Part shown: piece after piece, positions 39,650 through 48,622 of the stretch | How positions within the stretch are numbered: the stretch's first letter is position 1 | Layout of the letters: every line of letters begins with the position of its first letter | Assembly (NCBI GenBank): GCA_963721725.1 | Contig: CAVRLX010000010.1 | Coordinates: 62,001 to 126,000 of the forward strand | Source of the DNA: RI-153 sp963721725 | GTDB taxonomy: Bacteria; Chloroflexota; Anaerolineae; Caldilineales; Caldilineaceae | Direction of reading: 5' to 3' | DNA length: 64,000 nt | Made by a program: the position numbers and the translations under genes | The notes under the pieces: generated by a model | The model's database searches: none | What the model was told of the DNA's origin: nothing | The model's input: the letters and a program-made list of their open reading frames with translations, nothing else

Positions 39650-40561
39650 TTAACGTTCTTCGCGCGACCACCAGAAAACGATGGCGACAAAGAGCGTGGT
39701 AAATAGACTCAGGGTCAGACTAATTGCAGAGGCATAGCCCAGGCGCAAATCGCCGCGCTGAAACGCCACTTGATAGAGATGTAGCCCTAACGTGCGGGTC
39801 GAATCCTGGGGGCCACCGTCCGTTAAGATCAGCATGGGATCGGTGACGCCGATGACGCCAGGGATGGTCAAAATCAGGACCATTGCCACAATCGGTTTCA
39901 AGAGCGGCACGGTGATAAAGCGGAATTGTTGCCACGCGTTCGCCCCGTCCATCTCGGCAGCTTCGTAGACCGATGCGCCGATGTTGTAGATGCCAATCAA
40001 AAAGAGCAGGGTGGGAAAGCCAAAAATAATCCAAACATGCGCCGCGCCAATTGACCAGATGGCTGTGGATACGCTGCCCAGCCAGTTGGGTGGTTCGACA
40101 ATACCCATGTTGCGCAACACGCTGTTGATAAAGCCGAATTTGTTACCGTACAACTCGCTAAAGGTGAGGAAACTCACGGCGATGGGCAGAATTGTAGGCA
40201 GATAAACGACCCAGCGGTAAAATCCTGCCCCACTGTTGACCCGGCTAATCAACACGGCGACCAACAGCGCCAACAAAATCACTACGGGCACAACCACCAT
40301 CGTATACTTGAGCGAGATCAGCAGCGAATCCGTGACTTTGCTGTCACTCAGCATTTTGCTAAAGTTCGACAGCCCGTTGAAATCCCAGCGGCTGTCGGGA
40401 TAGACAAAGCGATAGTCGGTGAAAGCCATTAAGATGCCGCGAATAATCGGCCAGATGTTAAAGAGCAAATAGAGAATCATCGCCGGGGCAATAAAGAGAT
40501 ACCCCAACAGGTCTGTCTGCATTCGATTGGCGCGCCGAAATTTGCTTTTTGCTACACTCAT
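39650..40561 (-). CDS. Carbohydrate ABC transporter permease (MalF-type)
   Basis: The protein of about 303 residues starts at ATG 40561 behind AAGGAGAA. It has six transmembrane helices, beginning 'LLGYLFIAPAMILYLLFNIWP', and the EAA loop 'YEAAEMDGANAWQQFRFITVPLLKP' near residues 205-230. It pairs with the MalG-type permease 18 bases downstream to form the heterodimeric channel. The open frame upstream of 40561 runs into the solute-binding-protein spacer and is not used. Confidence 0.9.
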   Translation of the reverse strand: MSVAKSKFRRANRMQTDLLGYLFIAPAMILYLLFNIWPIIRGILMAFTDYRFVYPDSRWDFNGLSNFSKMLSDSKVTDSLLISLKYTMVVVPVVILLALLVAVLISRVNSGAGFYRWVVYLPTILPIAVSFLTFSELYGNKFGFINSVLRNMGIVEPPNWLGSVSTAIWSIGAAHVWIIFGFPTLLFLIGIYNIGASVYEAAEMDGANAWQQFRFITVPLLKPIVAMVLILTIPGVIGVTDPMLILTDGGPQDSTRTLGLHLYQVAFQRGDLRLGYASAISLTLSLFTTLFVAIVFWWSREER

Positions 40562-40664
40562 GCGGTTCTCCTTGACATACGCTCCTTGATATAGAAGCGT
40601 GGCATGGCGGGCCAGTGATGCAGGCCCGCCATGCCACACGTTTGCGAAGATATCTACCGCAGGA

Positions 40665-42019
40665 CTAGCTCCGCATCTCTTCTATTTCTACCATCATCTC
40701 ATCAAGCGCGCTTTGCAGGGCTTCTTCGGCGCTCAGGTTGTTGCTGGGATCCACTGCCTTCTCGATCCAAGAAGCCACAACCCCAGTCTCCGTCCCCCAG
40801 GTCAGGTTGGTCTGGAATGGCACGGAATTGCGCACCAACTCAATCCCTTCCAATTGCCACTGATGCTTCGGCACATCCTTGATGTACTTGTCATAGGTGT
40901 ACTGATAGGCGGGCTTGGCGGCCACATCGGCGATCTGCTTGCCCTGGGCTTCGTTGTTGGGGCTGAACCACCACAGGAAGAAATCCGTCATGCCCTGCGG
41001 ATTTTGTGCTTGGTTCAATACCACACAACCGTTGATCCAGAAGGGCGTGCCCGCTTTGGGATCATCTTTTTCCTTGCGCATGTTGATGCTGGTGGTGGCG
41101 GCCTCATCGCCAAAGGTCTGCTGCGCCAGCGTGCCGTGGACATCAAACGAGGACATAATTCCCGTGCCGCCCTTGAGCCAGTTGCCAAAGCTTTCGCCGT
41201 GTGTGCCCGGCATCAGGCCATCTTTCACCATTTGTTGCAGCCACTTCAGCGATTCGACCGAGGCTTCCCCAGTCCAGTCAATTAGCCCCTCGGATGTATA
41301 GGGCGTGTCCGTGGCTCCCCAAATCATGGCGACCAGATCGCAAAGGGGCTGGCAGCCACATCATAGGGCATAAGTTCGGGGCTGGTCTCCTTGATCTTCT
41401 CGGCGGCGAAGCGAACTTCGTCCCAGGTCAGCGGCGCTTCGACACCGGCCTTTTGCAACGCCTCGGTGAACCAGCCCAGCGCCACACTGCCCACATTGCC
41501 GGGGATGGCATACTGTTTGCCCTCAACCTTGGTGGATTCCAACACCGACGGGATAATCCCCGGCACCACTTGATCGGCCCCTGGGATGCTCGACACGGCA
41601 ATATAGTCATCCAATGGCTGAATCAGCCCCTGGTTGACCCAGCGCGCCGTATCCCACGGCACGGCAATCACCGCAAAGCCATCCCAAATCAGATCACCAG
41701 CAGCCTGTGCCGCCTGAATTTTGGTATCGGTCGCGCCTTCCGCAGGCTCATCCAAGATCACCGTGCGGTCGGGGAACTCGGCTTTCCAGCGCTCCAACGC
41801 GGCTTCGGCACCATAGGCATTGCGAATGTCGGTGCGAATTAGAAAGTTGATCTCTTCGGTCTCCGTGGCCGGCGCGGCAGATCCGCTGCCCTGGGCAGCA
41901 CTGTCCGTGGACGTGGGCGCGGCAGGCGCGCAGGCAACCAAGGCGCCAGCCAGGGCCAACGAACTGGACGAGATTAAAAACTGACGACGGCTAAGCTTGC
42001 GGGTGAGGCGATGACTCAT
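40665..42019 (-). CDS. Sugar ABC transporter substrate-binding lipoprotein (frameshift near 41330)
   Basis: ATG 42019 follows AAGGAGAA. The N-terminus has a twin-Arg motif and lipobox ('SRRQFLISSSSLALAGALVAC'), then mature SBP sequence ('AALERWKAEFPDRTVILDEP', 'QYAIPGNVGSVALGWF'). At about 41330 one base is missing: the frame ends '…SPFAIWSP' while the next frame continues '(D)LVAMIWGATDTPYTS' to 40665. The joined length of about 450 residues is normal for family-1 SBPs. It captures the sugar outside and feeds the two permeases. Expression is probably controlled by the LacI protein encoded divergently. Confidence 0.85.
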
Positions 42020-42144
42020 ACAATTCTCCTTATGGTGAGGGGTTGGGATAGGGCGAACAGCGCTGTTCACCGAAAAGGCCGATGGCAGTTTTCGTCTTTG
42101 CGGCCAAGACAGCACAGAAGTATATCATTTGGAATCATTTGGGG

Positions 42145-42156
42145 TTACACGTGTAA
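42145..42156. promoter_or_regulatory. LacI-type operator just downstream of the transporter promoter
   Basis: TTACACGTGTAA is a perfect 12-bp palindrome with a central CG, the LacI/GalR operator form. It lies immediately downstream of the minus-strand -10 box, well placed to block transcription. Confidence 0.75.
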
Positions 42157-42159
42157 ATG

Positions 42160-42187
42160 AGTTTAGCATAAAACCAAAACGTGTCAA
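42160..42187 (-). promoter_or_regulatory. Promoter of the ABC transporter operon
   Basis: On the minus strand TTGACA (42187-42182) and TAAACT (42165-42160) are 16 bases apart, reading towards the solute-binding-protein gene. Confidence 0.6.
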
Positions 42188-42201
42188 GCATAGAAGAGGT
42201 G

Positions 42202-42215
42202 ATTTAGCGCTAAAT
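42202..42215. promoter_or_regulatory. Third palindrome between the divergent promoters
   Basis: ATTTAGCGCTAAAT is a perfect 14-bp palindrome, again LacI-like (central CG), but of different half-site sequence from the two ACACGTGT sites. It may bind the same or another LacI-family member. Confidence 0.5.
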
Positions 42216-42223
42216 GACCTCGG

Positions 42224-42251
42224 TTGACAACGCTTCTTTCTCTGTTACAAT
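42224..42251 (+). promoter_or_regulatory. Promoter of the lacI-type gene
   Basis: TTGACA (42224-42229) and TACAAT (42246-42251) are 16 bases apart; the palindrome at 42254 covers the expected transcription start. Confidence 0.55.
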
Positions 42252-42253
42252 CG

Positions 42254-42267
42254 TTGACACGTGTCAA
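42254..42267. promoter_or_regulatory. LacI-type operator at the regulator's own promoter
   Basis: TTGACACGTGTCAA is a perfect 14-bp palindrome 3 bases after the -10 box, sharing the ACACGTGT core with the site at 42145, consistent with autoregulation. Confidence 0.75.
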
Positions 42268-42289
42268 GTGGCAAGTGTAATGAGGGGCT

Positions 42290-43312
42290 GTGAAGCGACC
42301 GACGCAGACTGATGTTGCCCGCCTGGCCGGTGTCTCTCGGGCGACTGTTTCCTATGTAGTCAATGAGGATGGGCAGAATCGCCACGCGATCACCGACGAT
42401 ACGCGCCGCCGTGTGTTGGATGCGATTGTGCAACTTGGCTATGAGCCAGACGCACGCGCCCGTTCGCTGCGTTCGGGCGGCAGTGATACCATCGGCCTGC
42501 TCATCCCGGATCCCCACAATCCCCATTATTGGGAGATTGTGCAAGGGCTGGAAGACGAGGTCCAAAAACAGGGATTTCATCTATTGCTTGCCAGCACAGC
42601 TCTGGACCCGCAACGGGAATGGCAAATTTTACAGGCGTTATTGCGACGGCGCATTGATGCCCTGATTGTGACGCTCTCGTTTTTTGATCAATCACGGGCA
42701 ATTTTCGAGCAACTCATTGCGCGTCGCTATCCATTGGTGACGTTGGGCACAATTGCGTTCGAGACCGACGCCGTAATGACCACCTATCGCACCGCCGCTC
42801 GCCAAATGATGGACCATTTGTTGGCGTTGGGCCACACGCAGATAGGCTTTATTTTTGGGGTGGGAAGTCCCGATCTGGGCATCAACCGCATGGCCGCTTA
42901 TCAAGAATCGTTGCGGGCGGCCGGGCTGCCTGTGGATGAACGCCTCATCGACCACTGTGGTGTGCGCATTGAAGATGGCTACGAAGCCGCCCTGCGCTTG
43001 TTATCACGGCAGCCGCGCCCCACGGCGCTGTTAGTAATCAACGATTGGCTGGCCGTGGGGGCGTTGCGGGCAGCGTTTGAACAAGGGTTGCGGGTGCCGC
43101 ACGATCTCTCGATTGCCAGTTTTGACAACATGGAAATGTCGGCCTATGTGATCCCGCCGCTGACCTCAGTGCGATCTTCGGGCCAGGAAATCGGACGGCA
43201 AGCCGCGCGGCTGGCCCTAGAGCGCATCCAAAACCCGGCTTTGCCGTTGCGCCGTTTGCAGATCGAGGCGCAAATGGTGATGCGCGCCTCGACGGGGCCT
43301 GTGAGAGAATGA
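42290..43312 (+). CDS. LacI/GalR-family transcriptional regulator
   Basis: The 340-residue protein has the LacI helix-turn-helix at residues 5-25 ('TQTDVARLAGVSRATVSYVV') and hinge 'PDARARSLRSGGSDTIGLLI', then a periplasmic-binding-protein-like effector domain ('NPHYWEIVQGLEDE', 'TALLVINDWLAVGALRAAFE', 'ISIASFDN'-type strand 'LSIASFDNMEMSAY'). The start is GTG 42290. It is divergent from the transporter operon, with palindromic operators in between. The inducer is presumably the transported sugar or a breakdown product. Confidence 0.92.
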   Translation: MKRPTQTDVARLAGVSRATVSYVVNEDGQNRHAITDDTRRRVLDAIVQLGYEPDARARSLRSGGSDTIGLLIPDPHNPHYWEIVQGLEDEVQKQGFHLLLASTALDPQREWQILQALLRRRIDALIVTLSFFDQSRAIFEQLIARRYPLVTLGTIAFETDAVMTTYRTAARQMMDHLLALGHTQIGFIFGVGSPDLGINRMAAYQESLRAAGLPVDERLIDHCGVRIEDGYEAALRLLSRQPRPTALLVINDWLAVGALRAAFEQGLRVPHDLSIASFDNMEMSAYVIPPLTSVRSSGQEIGRQAARLALERIQNPALPLRRLQIEAQMVMRASTGPVRE

Positions 43313-43352
43313 CAAGGTGAACGGGTGACAAGGTGAACGGGTGACAAGGTGA
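43310..43352. repeat. 16-bp tandem repeat TGACAAGGTGAACGGG, 2.7 copies
   Basis: Units start at 43310, 43326 and 43342 (last one partial), directly after the LacI stop codon. The following 'ttcacctcgtcatctt' is partly complementary to the units, so the stretch may fold as a terminator between convergent genes. Confidence 0.65.
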
Positions 43353-43369
43353 GACAGAGATGAGTTTCT

Positions 43370-44048
43370 TCACCTCGTCATCTTATCCGCCCCTCCCTCA
43401 AACTGGGCCACGGCCTGACCAGTGACCAACGCCAGCAGTGCCGGTCCTGCCAGGACAAAGCCCATGCCCTGAGTCAGCAAAATTGTCCCGGCCAGGGTAA
43501 CGAGGGTTAACAGCAGCGTGATGCTAATGCCAGGACGACGCCATGTCAGCCGCCACGCGTCATGCCACGCTTGCCGCAACGAAGGCGTTGGCTGTGCCAC
43601 CAGCAGGGGCAAGGTGACGAGTTGCACCAATAGCCAGATCACCGACACCACCGCCACGATAATCTGAGCAATAAAAGACCACAGTTGCCCAGTATCGGCC
43701 CCAGATATCAACCCCAATATCAACATAGAATAGATAGGCAAAGACCAGAATTGACAGCACTGCGCCGTTGGTCAACGCCCACAACCAACCCTGTCGCCAA
43801 TAGCGCTGCACGCCAGCCCATAGATCGCGCAGGGCAATGGCGCGCCCATGAACGCTGCGCCCGGTCACGGCATAGAGCGCAACCCAAACTGGCGGACCCA
43901 GCACCACGGTGATCGTTGCCAGCATCCATAGCAGATTGCACAGAATCAGCATCAGCCAGTCATCCCAAAGCAGACACAGCCCCACGGCCACGCTCTGCAC
44001 GGGTGGCGGGAAACGCTGTATCAATTTCTGGAAACGCGATGACTGCAA
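43370..44048 (-). CDS. DUF624-like (YesL-type) membrane protein, frameshift near 43740
   Basis: The N-terminal half ('SVAVGLCLLWDDWLMLILCNLLWMLATITVVLGPP' spans the first helix region) and the C-terminal half ('SMLILGLISGADTGQLWSFIAQ…ITLLLTLVTLAGTILL') are in different frames; one indel near 43730-43740 joins them. The result has about five transmembrane helices and the early W-D-W/P-P pattern of DUF624 proteins, which typically accompany sugar ABC transporters and LacI regulators, as here. No biochemical role is known. Confidence 0.65.
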
Positions 44049-44172
44049 ACTTGGTGCTCCCCCCGGCGTTGAATGGCGCTAAAAAACTAAGTGTTAGAAA
44101 AGCTCGGTTTTCGCCGTGGAATGATACACTTATTGTGACATAAAACCCACGAAAGACCTCAAGGAGACTCGA

Positions 44173-45201
44173 ATGAAAAGTTTAGTATGGGAAGCGCCGC
44201 GCCAGATGGCAATGCGCGACGGCCCTCGGCCCGAAGCAAAAGCCGATGAAGTGCTGATCAAAGTCGCTTATGTGGGCATTTGCGGCTCCGAACTGAGCGG
44301 CTATCTGGGCCACAACGCGCTGCGCGTGCCGCCACTGGTCATGGGCCACGAATTTTCCGGCGAGATTGTCGCGCTGGGGGATCAGGCCACGCAGATCAAC
44401 CCGGCGCTGGCGCAAGGCCAAAACGTTACCGTCAACCCGCTGGCCCCCTCTGTGCCTGATTCGGAATTTCAACGGCGCGGGCTGGATCAACTCTGCCCGT
44501 CGCGGCGGCTGATCGGCGCGCACCGCCCCGGCGCGTATGCGGAATATGTGACTGCCCCGGCCAAATCGGTGTTGCCGCTGCCCGCGGGCGTGGATCTGCG
44601 CACAGGCGCGCTCACCGAGCCAGTGGGCTGCGCTGTGCGTATCGCCGAAATCGCTGGCGACGTCCAGGGCAAAACCTGCCTGATCATCGGCGCTGGCCCG
44701 ATTGGGCTGCTGGCACTGCAAGCGTTGCAATTGCAAGGCGCGGCCCAGGTTTTCATTGCCGATCTAGATGCCGAGCGGCTGGCAATGGGCGGCGCGCTGG
44801 GCGCGATTACCCTGCAACCGCGCAACGTGGATGTGGTCAAAACCGTGCAAGAGGCCACCGCGGGCCTGGGCGCATCGGTGACGCTGGATGCCGTGGGCAC
44901 GGCCACCACACGCCGCCAGTGTATCTCGGCCACACAGCCCACGGGAACCATGATCCTGAGTGGCCTGCACGAAGAGGTCAGCGAAATGCCCGCCGCCGAC
45001 ATCATCCGCCGCGAGATCGTCGTGCGCGGCTCCTTTTCGTATTCCCCGGCCAACTTCAAACAGGCCGCCCAATTGCTGGCCGAGGGCAAGTTCCGCCTCG
45101 ATCCGTGGATTGTGGAAGCGCCCCTGGCCGACGGCGGCGCCTGGTTTGATCGGCTGATCGACGCGCCCGGAGATGTATCGAAGGTGTTGTTGATTCCGTA
45201 A
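44173..45201 (+). CDS. Zinc-type medium-chain alcohol/sugar dehydrogenase
   Basis: The 342-residue MDR protein keeps the catalytic zinc ligands ('GICGSEL', 'MGHEFSGEIV', 'TEPVGCAVRI') and the NAD(P) Rossmann motif 'CLIIGAGPIGLLALQAL'. The structural zinc lobe normally has four Cys; here the region 'NPLAPSVPDSEFQRRGLDQL' has none except the following 'CPSRR', so that zinc is probably absent. AGGAGAC lies before ATG 44173. It heads a run of oxidoreductase, dehydratase and lactonase genes, suggesting oxidation of an aldose or sugar alcohol as the first step. Confidence 0.85.
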   Translation: MKSLVWEAPRQMAMRDGPRPEAKADEVLIKVAYVGICGSELSGYLGHNALRVPPLVMGHEFSGEIVALGDQATQINPALAQGQNVTVNPLAPSVPDSEFQRRGLDQLCPSRRLIGAHRPGAYAEYVTAPAKSVLPLPAGVDLRTGALTEPVGCAVRIAEIAGDVQGKTCLIIGAGPIGLLALQALQLQGAAQVFIADLDAERLAMGGALGAITLQPRNVDVVKTVQEATAGLGASVTLDAVGTATTRRQCISATQPTGTMILSGLHEEVSEMPAADIIRREIVVRGSFSYSPANFKQAAQLLAEGKFRLDPWIVEAPLADGGAWFDRLIDAPGDVSKVLLIP

Positions 45202-45206
45202 GTGAT

Positions 45207-45259
45207 GACGAAAGACGATGGACGAACGTCAGTCATCGCATCGTCCATCGTCTTTCGTC
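45207..45259. terminator. Perfect 19-bp hairpin of the GACGAAAGACGA family
   Basis: GACGAAAGACGATGGACGA (45207-45225) is exactly complementary to 45241-45259 with a 15-nt loop, starting 5 bases after the dehydrogenase stop. No T-tract follows, but the position suggests a transcript-end or processing element. Confidence 0.6.
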
Positions 45260-45298
45260 CGTCGTCCGTCTCCTCTCCCCACAAGAAAGTATCAAGCC

Positions 45299-46339
45299 AT
45301 GACCCAAAAAGCCCGTATCGGCGTGATCGGGGCGGGATGGTGGGCCACCGACACCCACATTCCCGCGCTGCGACGCCATCCCCACGCGGATCTGATTGCC
45401 GTGTGCGATGCCAACCCCACACGGCTACACGCTGCCGCCGAAAGCTATGAAATCGCTGCCATGTACACGGATTTTGAGCAGATGTTGGCCCAAGAAACGT
45501 TGGACGGCGTGGTGATTGTCAGTTCTAATGCCAGCCATTATGTTGCTGCCAAAGCTGCTCTTGAACATGATCTGCATGTGATGTTGGAAAAGCCCATGAC
45601 GCTCTACGCCGCCGAGGCCAAAGAATTGACCGAATTGGCGGCGGCGCGTGGGCGCGAACTGATCATCGGCTACCCGTTCAACTACACTGCCTATGCCTTG
45701 CGCGCCCGTGAGGTGATTCAAGCGGGCGAACTGGGCGCAATTCAGTTTATCAACCTGATCTATAACTCGTACATGACGCCGCTTTTCCGGGGCAACGAGT
45801 TGGGCCGATTCACTGTCCACGCGCCGGATCAATATAACCGCCCCGACCAGACCGGCGGCGGACACGGCCAGGTGCAGGTGACCCACGCCGCGGGTCTGCT
45901 CTTTCAGGTCACCGGGCTGCGCACACGCCAGGTGGGCGTGCGCATGGCAAATCATGGTTTCGCAATGGATGTCGTCGACGCCATGACCGTTGAATTTGAG
46001 GGCGGTGCGCTGGCAACCGTGGGCGGATCGGGCAATTTCCGCGGCATCACCTTTATTTTGCAAATCTGCTGTGAAAATGGCTCGATTGAGATTGACGGGC
46101 GCACCGCTACGGCCATCATTCACCGCGCCGAGGGCGAACCCGAAACCGTGCGCGATGTGGCGCGGGATTTCCCCTTTGGGCATCTCACCGCCAACAATCT
46201 CGTGGACGTGATCACCGGCAAGGCCCAGAATGGCTCCACTGCCGAGGTGGGCTGGCGCGCTGTGGAACTGCTCGACGCTGCCTATCGCTCTGCCGCCCAA
46301 AATGGTCAACCCATCACCACCGAGGAGCTATATCGATGA
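45299..46339 (+). CDS. Gfo/Idh/MocA family oxidoreductase
   Basis: The 346-residue protein has an N-terminal NAD(P)-binding fold ('RIGVIGAGWWATDTHIPAL', 'LIAVCDANPTRLHAAAE') with the family motif EKP in 'HVMLEKPMTLYAAEAKEL' and a C-terminal beta-sheet substrate domain. Start ATG 45299 is chosen because the longer frame runs through the hairpin at 45207-45259. It overlaps the next gene by 4 bases (ATGA). The substrate is likely a sugar or inositol derivative handled by the same operon. Confidence 0.88.
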   Translation: MTQKARIGVIGAGWWATDTHIPALRRHPHADLIAVCDANPTRLHAAAESYEIAAMYTDFEQMLAQETLDGVVIVSSNASHYVAAKAALEHDLHVMLEKPMTLYAAEAKELTELAAARGRELIIGYPFNYTAYALRAREVIQAGELGAIQFINLIYNSYMTPLFRGNELGRFTVHAPDQYNRPDQTGGGHGQVQVTHAAGLLFQVTGLRTRQVGVRMANHGFAMDVVDAMTVEFEGGALATVGGSGNFRGITFILQICCENGSIEIDGRTATAIIHRAEGEPETVRDVARDFPFGHLTANNLVDVITGKAQNGSTAEVGWRAVELLDAAYRSAAQNGQPITTEELYR

Positions 46340-47499
46340 AAATTGTTGATATCCAATCCGTGCGCATCCGCTGGCCCGAACAGACGCCCAAGACCACGGG
46401 ACGGCGCGAATCGTGGGGCGTCACCGACGAGGTCGCCAATCCCATGTCGCGCTATCCCCACGTCAAGCGCCACCGTAGCCTCTGGCTGCCCAAACCCTGG
46501 GGCGAAGTCTGGTGCAAGGTGACGCTGGAAGATGGCACATGGGGGCTGGGCCTCACCGATCATGGCCGCGTCACGGCGGCTGTGATTGAAGATCACATTG
46601 CGCCCAATCTCATCGGCCAGGATGGCTTCGCGATTGAAAAGCTCTCGGATATGATGTTCCGCATGACCAAGCCCTATGGCTCGGTGGGGCTGGCCTCGTA
46701 TGCCGTTAGCGCCGTGGATCTGGCGCTGTGGGATGCCAAAGCCAAAGCGCTAGATCTACCGGTCTACAGCCTGCTGGGCGGCCCCCAAAAGGAGAAACTT
46801 TTCTGCTATTCCACAGGCAACGATGTGGATTGGTATCAAGAACTGGGCTTCACAGCCTTCAAACTGGCCTGTCCCTATGGCCCCGCCGATGGCCTGGACG
46901 GTCTGCGCAAAAATGTGGAACTCGTCGCCAAAACCCGCGACCTTGTGGGCGACGGCTGCGAGATCATGCTGGACTGCTGGATGGCCTTTGACGTGGAATA
47001 CACGGTGGCCCTGGCCGAGGCGCTGCGCCCCTATCGTCTGAAATGGATGGAAGAGTGTCTGCTCTCGGAAGATCTCGACGCTCATGTGGAATTGCGCCAG
47101 CGCTTGCCCTGGCAAACCTTGAGTACCGGCGAGCATTGGTACACACACGTGCCGTTCCAATGGGCGCTGCGCCACAACGTAGCCGACATTTTACAGCCCG
47201 ATATTAACTGGTGTGGCGGGCTGACCACCTGCCTCAAGATCGCCGCCGCCGCCGATGCCGCGGGCAAGAGCATTATGCTCCACGGCGGCGGGCGCAACCC
47301 CTACGGCCAGCACTTTAGCTACGCCATCCCCAGCGTGCCCTGGCTGGAATACTTCATCGGTTCCCAGCCCGGCGTACCCCTGGACGAAGGTATCCGCATC
47401 CCCGGCCAAGCCGTCGCTAAGGATGGCTGGCTTGTGCCCAACGATGCGCCAGGCTTTGGTCTGGAGATTCCTGAGGGATGGATTGAGCCGTACTTTTAG
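46336..47499 (+). CDS. Enolase-superfamily sugar acid dehydratase, L-rhamnonate dehydratase-like
   Basis: The 387-residue protein has the capping domain ('NPMSRYPHVKRHRSLWLP') and a TIM-barrel with metal ligands in 'IMLDCWMAFDVEY' (Asp), 'LKWMEECLL' (Glu) and 'LSTGEHWYTH' (Glu), plus 'ILQPDINWCGGLTTCLKIA' and the base His in 'IMLHGGGRNPYGQHF'. 'GEH' and 'WCGGLTT' are the pattern of RhmD. The reaction would be dehydration of a six-carbon deoxy sugar acid to its 2-keto-3-deoxy form. It overlaps the Gfo gene by 4 bases. Confidence 0.82.
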   Translation: MKIVDIQSVRIRWPEQTPKTTGRRESWGVTDEVANPMSRYPHVKRHRSLWLPKPWGEVWCKVTLEDGTWGLGLTDHGRVTAAVIEDHIAPNLIGQDGFAIEKLSDMMFRMTKPYGSVGLASYAVSAVDLALWDAKAKALDLPVYSLLGGPQKEKLFCYSTGNDVDWYQELGFTAFKLACPYGPADGLDGLRKNVELVAKTRDLVGDGCEIMLDCWMAFDVEYTVALAEALRPYRLKWMEECLLSEDLDAHVELRQRLPWQTLSTGEHWYTHVPFQWALRHNVADILQPDINWCGGLTTCLKIAAAADAAGKSIMLHGGGRNPYGQHFSYAIPSVPWLEYFIGSQPGVPLDEGIRIPGQAVAKDGWLVPNDAPGFGLEIPEGWIEPYF

Positions 47500-47514
47500 T
47501 GACGATGGACTGAG

Positions 47515-47565
47515 GACGATGGACGAACTTTTACAGTTGAGGTGTTGACTGGTCCGTCCATCGTC
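47515..47565. repeat. GACGAAAGACGA-family hairpin
   Basis: GACGATGGACG (47515-47525) pairs with CGTCCATCGTC (47555-47565); flanking words (gacgatggac, tttcgtctttcgtcc) extend the family pattern. It lies 15 bases after the dehydratase stop. Confidence 0.6.
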
Positions 47566-47627
47566 TTTCGTCTTTCGTCCTCTCTTTCTCATCACTTTCA
47601 TCATGAACTTTGCGAAGGGATAATGCC

Positions 47628-48470
47628 ATGATCATCGACAGCCATTGTCACGCCTGGGCCACGTGGCCCTATCAGCCGCCGGTGCCTGATCCCGAATCGC
47701 GCGGGCGGATGGAGCAACTTGTCCACGAGATGGATCAAAACGGCGTCGATCAGGCGCTGCTTGTCTGTGCCGGCATCGAGCACAACCCCGACAACAACGC
47801 CTATGTGGCCGAAGCACGCCAGCGTTGGCCGGGGCGCATTCATCAGATCGCCGACATCGACTGCTCGTGGTCACAGACCTATCACACCCCCGGCGCGGCG
47901 GATCGGCTGCGCGCGCTGGTCGAACGCTTTGATCTGGCCGGTTTCACCCACTATCTCAAAGCCGACGACGACGGAAGTTGGCTGCACTCCGACGAAGGGC
48001 TGGCCTTCTTTGAAGTTGCCACCGAACACAACCTGATCGCCAGCATTAGTTGTCATCCGCACCACCAAGCCGCCGTTCGCAAAGTGGCGGCACGCTTCCC
48101 GTCTGTGCCCTTTTTGATCCACCACTTGGGCCATCCCAAGCGCGCCCAGCCCGACGGATTGCATGAGGTGCTGGCCTCGGCCACCGTCGAGAATATCTAC
48201 GTCAAAGTTTCCGGTTTTTACTATGGCACGGCGGGCGAAGCCTGGGATTTCCCCTTCCGCGACATGTTGGACACTGTGCGCGCCCTCTACGAAACCTTTG
48301 GCGCGCGGCGGCTTTGCTGGGGATCAGACTATCCTGTGGTGCGGCGCGCCATGACCTATCGACAGGCGCTGGAATGTTTTCGCACCTATTGCGATTTCGT
48401 GCCCGCCGCCGATCAAGCCTGGGTGCTGGGCGGGACAGCGGCGCGCTTGTTGGCAGCGCGGGCCGGGTGA
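47628..48470 (+). CDS. Amidohydrolase-2 family protein, sugar lactonase-like
   Basis: The 280-residue TIM-barrel hydrolase begins 'MIIDSHCHAWATWPYQPP', the H-x-H metal motif, continues with 'ISCHPHHQAAV', 'PFLIHHLGHPK' and ends with the catalytic Asp in 'RLCWGSDYPVVRRAMTY'. In sugar operons such proteins hydrolyse aldono-lactones (L-rhamnono- or L-fuconolactone). With the dehydrogenase and rhamnonate-dehydratase-like genes just upstream, a lactone-opening step fits well. The start ATG 47628 has a GAAGGGA site. Confidence 0.82.
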   Translation: MIIDSHCHAWATWPYQPPVPDPESRGRMEQLVHEMDQNGVDQALLVCAGIEHNPDNNAYVAEARQRWPGRIHQIADIDCSWSQTYHTPGAADRLRALVERFDLAGFTHYLKADDDGSWLHSDEGLAFFEVATEHNLIASISCHPHHQAAVRKVAARFPSVPFLIHHLGHPKRAQPDGLHEVLASATVENIYVKVSGFYYGTAGEAWDFPFRDMLDTVRALYETFGARRLCWGSDYPVVRRAMTYRQALECFRTYCDFVPAADQAWVLGGTAARLLAARAG

Positions 48471-48495
48471 CGGCAGACGATAGACGACGGACGAA

Positions 48496-48528
48496 CGTCG
48501 GCGAGAGGCTCTCTCGCCGACGTTTTTT
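48496..48528 (+). terminator. Rho-independent terminator after the amidohydrolase
   Basis: CGTCGGCGAGAG (48496-48507) pairs with CTCTCGCCGACG (48511-48522) around GCT, followed by six Ts. It is preceded by GACGA-family words (48475-48495) and ends the sugar-acid operon. Confidence 0.82.
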
Positions 48529-48622
48529 ATGATTCGTACCCAGGTGGAGCCGAAAAGAAATCTCGATTATACTAAATTAGCGATAAGATGGTGTGTGATT
48601 GCAACCGGAGGAGACAAACCCT

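Noticed and set aside
41324..41340. Stop codon in the solute-binding protein as a possible second Sec codon
   Set aside because: The homologous sequence continues in a different reading frame, so this is an indel and not a read-through UGA. The same holds for 21414 (Wzz) and 50078 (GH51).
43310..43352. Short direct repeats as a possible CRISPR array
   Set aside because: Units are 16 bp, directly adjacent with no spacers, and no cas gene is in the window. The GACGAAGG runs were rejected for the same reason.
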